A DNA stretch of 38,415 nt. Source: Phycisphaerae bacterium (GTDB lineage Bacteria; Planctomycetota; Phycisphaerae; Sedimentisphaerales; Anaerobacaceae). Numbering within the stretch: the first letter of the stretch is position 1; each line of letters begins with the position of its first letter. The position numbers and the translations under genes are program-made. Shown one piece after another: positions 32,424-38,415 of this stretch. The notes beneath the pieces were generated by a model that worked only from the letters and a program-made list of their open reading frames with translations, was not told where the DNA came from and made no database searches. The stretch is taken from positions 1 to 38,415 of the forward strand of contig JAOUFU010000002.1 of NCBI GenBank assembly GCA_029858035.1. The letters run 5' to 3'.

Positions 32424-32894
32424 TTACCATGCAAAGTGGGCAAATGCCTTATTCGCCTCAGCCATTCTATGAATATTCTCACGGGTTGTCATAGCACCTC
32501 CGTGTTCGTTGTAAGCGTCTATCAATTCGGAGGCCAGACGCTCACGCATCGGCTTCCCTTTCTTGGCTCTGGCCGATTGTAGTATCCAACGAAAAGCCAG
32601 TGATTGCTGGCGTTTCGGGCTTACCTGCATCGGCACCTGATAGCTGGCTCCACCGACACGTTTGCTGCGCACTTCGATCAACGGTTTTACATTATTAACC
32701 GCTGTCTCAAATACCTCAAATGGTTCGGTATCCTTAATCTTTTTGGAGATAATTTCCATAGCATCATAGAAAACCCGCTGTGCGACACTTTTCTTACCGT
32801 CCCACATCATACAGTTAACAAACTTAGAAACCAGCTTGCTGTTATATGCCGGGTCAGGCTTTAGTTGTTGACTTGAAGCAGTAAACCTTTTCAT
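32424..32894 (-). CDS. rpsG: Ribosomal protein S7
   Basis: 156 residues. Primary binder of the 3' domain of 16S rRNA; in E. coli it represses its own operon by binding the rpsL-rpsG spacer. Landmarks are [33 protein letters not shown] and the C-terminal [21 protein letters not shown]. Followed by the terminator at 32365. Confidence 0.97.
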   Translation of the reverse strand: MKRFTASSQQLKPDPAYNSKLVSKFVNCMMWDGKKSVAQRVFYDAMEIISKKIKDTEPFEVFETAVNNVKPLIEVRSKRVGGASYQVPMQVSPKRQQSLAFRWILQSARAKKGKPMRERLASELIDAYNEHGGAMTTRENIHRMAEANKAFAHFAW

Positions 32895-32912
32895 ATATCA
32901 TAGTCCTTTGTT

Positions 32913-32948
32913 CATAGCTCATTGATGAAGTATCAACAATGAACTATG
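32913..32948 (-). repeat. Hairpin in the rpsL-rpsG spacer
   Basis: CATAGCTCATTG (32913-32924) and CAATGAACTATG (32937-32948) pair at 11 of 12 positions. The position matches that of the S7 operator in E. coli. It also resembles the word-like repeats of other spacers in the cluster, so it may not be an operator. Confidence 0.45.
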
Positions 32949-32961
32949 CACTGGAGTCCCC

Positions 32962-33333
32962 TTATTTTGCCCTTTTTGCACCATACTTACTTCTGCCCTG
33001 TTGACGACCAGCGACTCCGGCACAGTCAAGTACACCACGAACAATATGATACCGAACGCCGGGCAAATCCCTGACCCTGCCTCCGCGAATTACAACTGTG
33101 CTGTGCTCCTGGAGGTTGTGGTCAATGCCGGGTATATAAGCTGTAACTTCCTTACCGCTGGTGAGTCTAACACGAGCGATTTTTCGCAAAGCGGAGTTCG
33201 GTTTTTTGGGCGTTTGTGTTCTTACTATCAGGCATACACCTCTTTTCTGAGGCGAGCCACTAATATCAGATACACGTTTTCGACCCTTTGACTTTGCTCT
33301 TGGACGTCTAACTAACTGGTTTTTAGTAGGCAT
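32962..33333 (-). CDS. rpsL: Ribosomal protein S12
   Basis: 123 residues. Decoding-site protein of the 30S subunit. It aligns with E. coli S12 without gaps through residue 90: NQLVR at the start, [11 protein letters not shown] (Lys43 and Lys44 kept) and [13 protein letters not shown]. In the last motif residue 88 is Arg where E. coli has Lys. Follows rpoC by 29 bases and precedes rpsG. Confidence 0.97.
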   Translation of the reverse strand: MPTKNQLVRRPRAKSKGRKRVSDISGSPQKRGVCLIVRTQTPKKPNSALRKIARVRLTSGKEVTAYIPGIDHNLQEHSTVVIRGGRVRDLPGVRYHIVRGVLDCAGVAGRQQGRSKYGAKRAK

Positions 33334-33362
33334 AATCCACTTCCGATTTAAATTTTCAAGTT

Positions 33363-36300
33363 TTAATTGATTCCCAAAGCTTCTTTCACGGCAGCCTCTG
33401 CTTTTGCTTCCGCCTCTTTGTCTTCCTTGGCTTCTGCAAATTCCTTCGGCAGCGGCGCTTCAGCAAGGTGCTTAACCTTTATTTCCAGATGTGGTTTGAA
33501 AGCCGTACCGGCCGGTATTAAATGGCCGAGGATAACATTTTCCTTCAAACCGTGTAAATTGTCCTTTTTACCAGCTAAAGAGGCCTCAGTCAAGACCTTA
33601 GTTGTTTCCTGGAAGCTGGCTGCCGCGATAAAACTATCCGACCAGAGCGAAGCTTTTGTTATTCCTAAAAGCAACGTCTGAGCAGTTGCAGCTTTCGGTT
33701 TTCTGCCCTTGGCCGGAGTACCCCCAATCATTTCAACCTTTTCGTTGATACTGGCAAGTTCTTTCTTGTCGATAACCTGACCTTCTTCTAAGTCAGTTGA
33801 ATCTCCGACGTTGGTAATCCTGAGGCTTTTGGCCAATTTTTCATTTTCTCTTCGGAACACAAACTTATCAACGACCTCTCCCGGCAAAAACGAGCTGTCG
33901 CCGACAGATTCTATACTAACCTTCCGCATCATCTGGGCACTTATAATTTCAACGTGCTTATCATTAATATTAACATTTTGTGAACGGTATACATTTTGAA
34001 TCTCTGAAATCAGATATTTCTGCAATGTCTCTTCACCTTTGATTCGCAGGATATCGTGTGGAACCAATGGTCCATCCGTCAGGGCGTCCCCGGCCTCTGC
34101 GTAATCAGCAGTATGGACATTGAGGTGTCTGTCTCTTGGGACGTGGTGTTCTTTCTCCATACCGGATTCTGAGCGTATGATAATGGTCATTTTGCCCTTG
34201 CGTTTATCGCTTCGCAACTCGACTCGACCACTAATCTCTGCCATTGCGGCAGGGTCTTTGGGCTTTCGTGCTTCGAATACTTCTGTGACTCTGGGAAGAC
34301 CACCAGTGATATCCTGTGTTCCGCCGGTAGCTCTGGGTTGATGAGCAAGCAACTGGCCTGCCTGAACCTTCTGGCCTTCGACAACCTCGATCCTGGCACC
34401 TGCAGGCAGATAGTGGACATCGAGTATTTTACCACTGTCATCTTCTATGATAATTTGAGGGTGCTTGTCGCCTTTATGCTCTATTACCACAGGTCTGCTG
34501 ATCTGACCTTTCCGCTCTTCTTCAATTCCAATCGTCTCACCTTCGATGATATCTACAAAGCGGATAAGACCGGGCACTTCGGCTAAAATCGGTGTACGGT
34601 GTGGGTCCCATATGAACAATATCGCTGAGACCTTAACTTTAAAACCATCTTCGACCAAAACAGTGGCGCCATAGGGCACTTTGAATTTGTCGAGTTCTCG
34701 GTCCTTTGTATCAAGGAGAGCTATTTCGCCGTTGCGTTTAAGCGCAACTACCTGGGTACTGCCATCACTCCGCTTGAAAGAAACTGCATTTATATCGCGA
34801 TACTGAACCTTTCCTGCGTGTGTTGCTTTCTGTTCGCGTTCAAGAATAGCTCTCTCAGCAACACCGCCGGTGTGGAAAGTACGTAGTGTCAACTGGGTGC
34901 CGGGCTCACCGATTGACTGAGCAGCGATAATGCCAACCGCCGAACCTTCCTCGACCAACTTACCCGTACTCATATCCCAGCCGTAACACTTCGCACAAAT
35001 ACCAAAGGGGCTGTCACAAGTCAGCGGGCTTCTGACTCTGATGGCATCAAGACCTAAAACTTCAATCTTTACTGCTGCGTCTGATGTAATAACTTCGTTC
35101 TCATGAACAACCATTTCATCGGTAATTGGGTTGCGAATATTATCTCTGGCAGTCCTGCCGATAATAAGTTGGGAAAGCGGAACATCAATCTGCTCACCTC
35201 TGCTGACGGTACTTTTTGTTATTCCCTGTAAGGTTTGGCAATCGTGTTCGGTGATAATTAGATTTTGCGCCACGTCGATAAGTTTGCGGGTAAGATAACC
35301 GGAATTGGCTGTCTTCAAGGCAGTATCAGCCAGTCCTTTACGCGCTCCATGTGTCGAGCTAAAGTACTCGAGAACGGTCAAGCCTTCACGGAAGTTTGAT
35401 TTGATGGGTGTTTCGATAATCTCGCCGCTGGGCTTGGCCATCAACGCTCGCATCCCTGCAAGCTGCTGAATCTGGTCCACACTTCCCCTTGCACCGGAAT
35501 CGCTCATAAGATATATCGGATTAAGATACGGCGTGCCATCATCCTTGGTGTCTTCTTTAAGGCCACGCATCATTTCATTTGTAACTGCCACACGGGCATT
35601 AGTCCACGCATCAATAACCTGATTATACCTTTCTCCCTCGGTCAAGACACCATCAGCATAGTTCTTATAAATTTTGTTGACCTTTTTTTCTGTCTCGTCG
35701 ATAATTTCCGGCTTTCTTGCAGGTATCTTCAAGTCCATAATGCCAAAGCTCAAGCCCCCAAGTGTAGCATACTTGAAGCCTAAATCCTTTATTCTATCAA
35801 GAAGGTCTACCGTCTCATGACTACCAGCGAATTCGAAACAGTCACTAATTACCTGGCTCAATCTCTTGCCATTCAAAGTCATATTGTAAAACGGCATCCC
35901 CGCAGGAAGTATGTCGTCGAATATGCACCGACCTACTGTAGTTTCAACTACAGTTGAATTCCCCTCTGGCAGTTCATCATTTTTAGGTGTTGAACTACGA
36001 ATCCCTAAGTCTGAACTCACAACCTGTTTATCAATTTTTACCTTACACTTTTCTTGTAACCTGATTTTACCCACTTCGTAAGCCATTATTGCCTCGAAAG
36101 TGTCTCTGAAAGCTGAAATTTCAATTGGGGGCTCAGAAGCACCCTCTCGCTCTTTTTCCATATTGGTCAAATAATAGTTGCCCATCACCATATCCTGAGA
36201 TGGTCCAACCATTGGTGACCCATTGGCAGGTGAAAAAATATTGGAGGTGGCCATCATTAAGATATGAGTTTCAGCCTGTGCTTCAACACTTAGCGGCAGG

Positions 36301-37700
36301 TGCACTGCCATCTGGTCGCCGTCAAAGTCAGCGTTGAATCCCTTACAGGCCAATGGGTGAAGCATAATCGCGTTACCTTCCACGAGGATCGGCTCGAAGG
36401 CCTGAACGCCCATTCGATGAAGCGTAGGGGCACGGTTGAGCAAAACGGGATGCTGATGAATAACTTCTTCGAGAACATCCCAGACCGGGTCATCGCGTCG
36501 TTCAATCATTCTCTTGGCGCTCTTAATCGTATCGGCAAGCCCGTGCGACCTGAGTTTTCTAATAATGAAGGGCTGATACAATTCCAGAGCTATTTTCTTT
36601 GGCAAACCGCATTGGTAGAGTTTCAGATTAGGTCCCACTACAATTACTGACCGAGCTGAGTAATCCACGCGCTTGCCAAGCAGGTTTTCACGGAATCGCC
36701 CCTGTTTGCCCTTAATCATATCCGTCAGGGACTTTAGAGGACGATTATTACTGCCGAGTACCGGCCTGCGGCAGCGACCGTTGTCAAGTAGTGAATCGAC
36801 TGCCTGCTGAAGCATTCTCTTCTCATTACGGATAATTACATCGGGGGCATTAAGGTCTATGAGCTTTTTTAGCCGGTTGTTTCGATTGATAATTCGCCGG
36901 TAAAGGTCGTTTAAGTCACTGGTTGCGAAATTGCCTCTTTCAAGAAGAACCAGGGGACGCAAATCCGGTGGGATAACAGGAACAACTTCAAGAACCATCC
37001 ACTCAGGCTTGTTGTTACTATTTTTAGCTTCGTTGACAATCTTAAGGCGTTTCGTGAGGTCTTTGATCTTCTGCTTGCTGTTTGTCTTGTCTATAGCCTG
37101 CCGCAACTCTACACTCAAGGCATCCAAGTCAAGATTTGTCAACAGTGCCCTTATCGCTTCGGCCCCCATTGAAGCCTTAAATCCGGCTGGAGGCGCACCG
37201 TATTTGTTCGACGCATCACGGAATTCTTCTTCACCAAGCAGTTGACCCAACTTCAACGGACTTTGGCCTGGATCAGTAACAACATAGTCCTGGAAATAAA
37301 TTATTTTTTCCAGGTCTGCTGTTTTCATTGCCAAAAGGGTACCAATACGATTAGGTATGGCCTTGTAAAACCATATGTGCACTACTGGTGCTGCAAGATT
37401 GATATGCCCCATTCTCTTGCGACGAACACGACTATGCGTGACTTTGACTCCACAGCGGTCGCAAATTATTCCCTTAAACTTTGTACCTTTATACTTGCCG
37501 CACGCACACTCCCAGTCCCTCTCCGGCCCGAAAATACGCTCACAGAACAATCCATCCTTCTCTGGCCGATAAGTACGGTAGTTGATAGTCTCTGGTTTGC
37601 GTACTTCCCCAAAAGACCAACTGCGAATATCATTGGGACTAGCCAACGAAATCTTTACTGAACCGTAATCATTAATGCGATCATAAATACTTTCATACAT
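33363..37700 (-). CDS. rpoC: RNA polymerase beta-prime subunit
   Basis: 1445 residues. The zinc-binding N-terminus has CACGKYK and CDRCGV at about 65-85. The catalytic [12 protein letters not shown], whose three Asp residues hold the active-site Mg, is at about 454-465. The second zinc site includes [13 protein letters not shown], followed by the trigger-loop/bridge-helix area with [20 protein letters not shown]. The C-terminus ends with a Glu/Ala/Lys-rich stretch. Lies 65 bases after rpoB and is transcribed with it; no terminator is seen before rpsL. Confidence 0.98.
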   Translation of the reverse strand: MYESIYDRINDYGSVKISLASPNDIRSWSFGEVRKPETINYRTYRPEKDGLFCERIFGPERDWECACGKYKGTKFKGIICDRCGVKVTHSRVRRKRMGHINLAAPVVHIWFYKAIPNRIGTLLAMKTADLEKIIYFQDYVVTDPGQSPLKLGQLLGEEEFRDASNKYGAPPAGFKASMGAEAIRALLTNLDLDALSVELRQAIDKTNSKQKIKDLTKRLKIVNEAKNSNNKPEWMVLEVVPVIPPDLRPLVLLERGNFATSDLNDLYRRIINRNNRLKKLIDLNAPDVIIRNEKRMLQQAVDSLLDNGRCRRPVLGSNNRPLKSLTDMIKGKQGRFRENLLGKRVDYSARSVIVVGPNLKLYQCGLPKKIALELYQPFIIRKLRSHGLADTIKSAKRMIERRDDPVWDVLEEVIHQHPVLLNRAPTLHRMGVQAFEPILVEGNAIMLHPLACKGFNADFDGDQMAVHLPLSVEAQAETHILMMATSNIFSPANGSPMVGPSQDMVMGNYYLTNMEKEREGASEPPIEISAFRDTFEAIMAYEVGKIRLQEKCKVKIDKQVVSSDLGIRSSTPKNDELPEGNSTVVETTVGRCIFDDILPAGMPFYNMTLNGKRLSQVISDCFEFAGSHETVDLLDRIKDLGFKYATLGGLSFGIMDLKIPARKPEIIDETEKKVNKIYKNYADGVLTEGERYNQVIDAWTNARVAVTNEMMRGLKEDTKDDGTPYLNPIYLMSDSGARGSVDQIQQLAGMRALMAKPSGEIIETPIKSNFREGLTVLEYFSSTHGARKGLADTALKTANSGYLTRKLIDVAQNLIITEHDCQTLQGITKSTVSRGEQIDVPLSQLIIGRTARDNIRNPITDEMVVHENEVITSDAAVKIEVLGLDAIRVRSPLTCDSPFGICAKCYGWDMSTGKLVEEGSAVGIIAAQSIGEPGTQLTLRTFHTGGVAERAILEREQKATHAGKVQYRDINAVSFKRSDGSTQVVALKRNGEIALLDTKDRELDKFKVPYGATVLVEDGFKVKVSAILFIWDPHRTPILAEVPGLIRFVDIIEGETIGIEEERKGQISRPVVIEHKGDKHPQIIIEDDSGKILDVHYLPAGARIEVVEGQKVQAGQLLAHQPRATGGTQDITGGLPRVTEVFEARKPKDPAAMAEISGRVELRSDKRKGKMTIIIRSESGMEKEHHVPRDRHLNVHTADYAEAGDALTDGPLVPHDILRIKGEETLQKYLISEIQNVYRSQNVNINDKHVEIISAQMMRKVSIESVGDSSFLPGEVVDKFVFRRENEKLAKSLRITNVGDSTDLEEGQVIDKKELASINEKVEMIGGTPAKGRKPKAATAQTLLLGITKASLWSDSFIAAASFQETTKVLTEASLAGKKDNLHGLKENVILGHLIPAGTAFKPHLEIKVKHLAEAPLPKEFAEAKEDKEAEAKAEAAVKEALGIN

Positions 37701-37765
37701 TTAAGGATTCCCCTAACTGACTATTGACTATTTTTTCGCTTTTTGCCTATAATCAATAATCCTTT

Positions 37766-38415
<650 letters not shown>

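Overview
The window looks like part of a chromosome from a Planctomycetota bacterium, most likely class Phycisphaerae. This is inferred from an RCC1-repeat protein ending in a planctomycete-style dockerin-like tail, a ribosomal protein L22 with an N-terminal DNA-binding-like extension, the absence of L30, long S3 and L17 tails, and unusual proteins that fuse peptidase or GAF domains to HlyD domains. No 16S rRNA is present to confirm it.

Left part (1-12174), accessory. A short edge fragment and a poor spacer precede a secreted RCC1-repeat protein with a C-terminal dockerin-like module (919-2772). A very good sigma70-type promoter (2894-2922) then leads into a tight plus-strand operon: a GAF-GAF-transmembrane-HlyD protein, a PqqD-like/M50 metalloprotease/HlyD protein, and a SecA-like ATPase that lacks the C-terminal third of SecA. 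Convergent to it, on the minus strand, is a two-gene operon for a periplasmic HlyD-type adaptor and a TolC-like outer-membrane lipoprotein. Together these five genes supply an outer-membrane channel, three adaptor-like proteins, a membrane protease and a cytosolic motor, but no ABC transporter and no RND pump. I propose an unconventional envelope-spanning export machine in which a SecA-like motor is the energy source. This is the most interesting system in the window.

Right part (12354-38415), core. Everything is on the minus strand, reading from the right edge to the left: rpoB (C-terminal part only), rpoC, rpsL, rpsG, fusA, a 508-base gap where tuf is often found, then the fused S10-spc-alpha cluster: rpsJ, rplC, rplD, rplW, rplB, rpsS, rplV, rpsC, rplP, rpmC, rpsQ, rplN, rplX, rplE, rpsN, rpsH, rplF, rplR, rpsE, rplO, secY, adk, map, infA, rpmJ, rpsM, rpsK, rpsD, rpoA, rplQ. 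A HIT-family gene, an initiator tRNA gene and an intrinsic terminator close the cluster. rpmD (L30) and tuf are missing from their usual places. A strong intrinsic terminator lies between rpsG and fusA.

Points inside the core cluster that deserve attention: an apparent one-base frameshift that detaches a basic/acidic tail from L17; Arg88 in S12, the position where Lys-to-Arg gives streptomycin resistance in other bacteria; C33 in the initiator tRNA; and several families of short, degenerate repeats confined to the spacers (CGAGATACGA-type, AGTCAATAGTAAAT-type, AAAACT-type and CGCAGAG-type).
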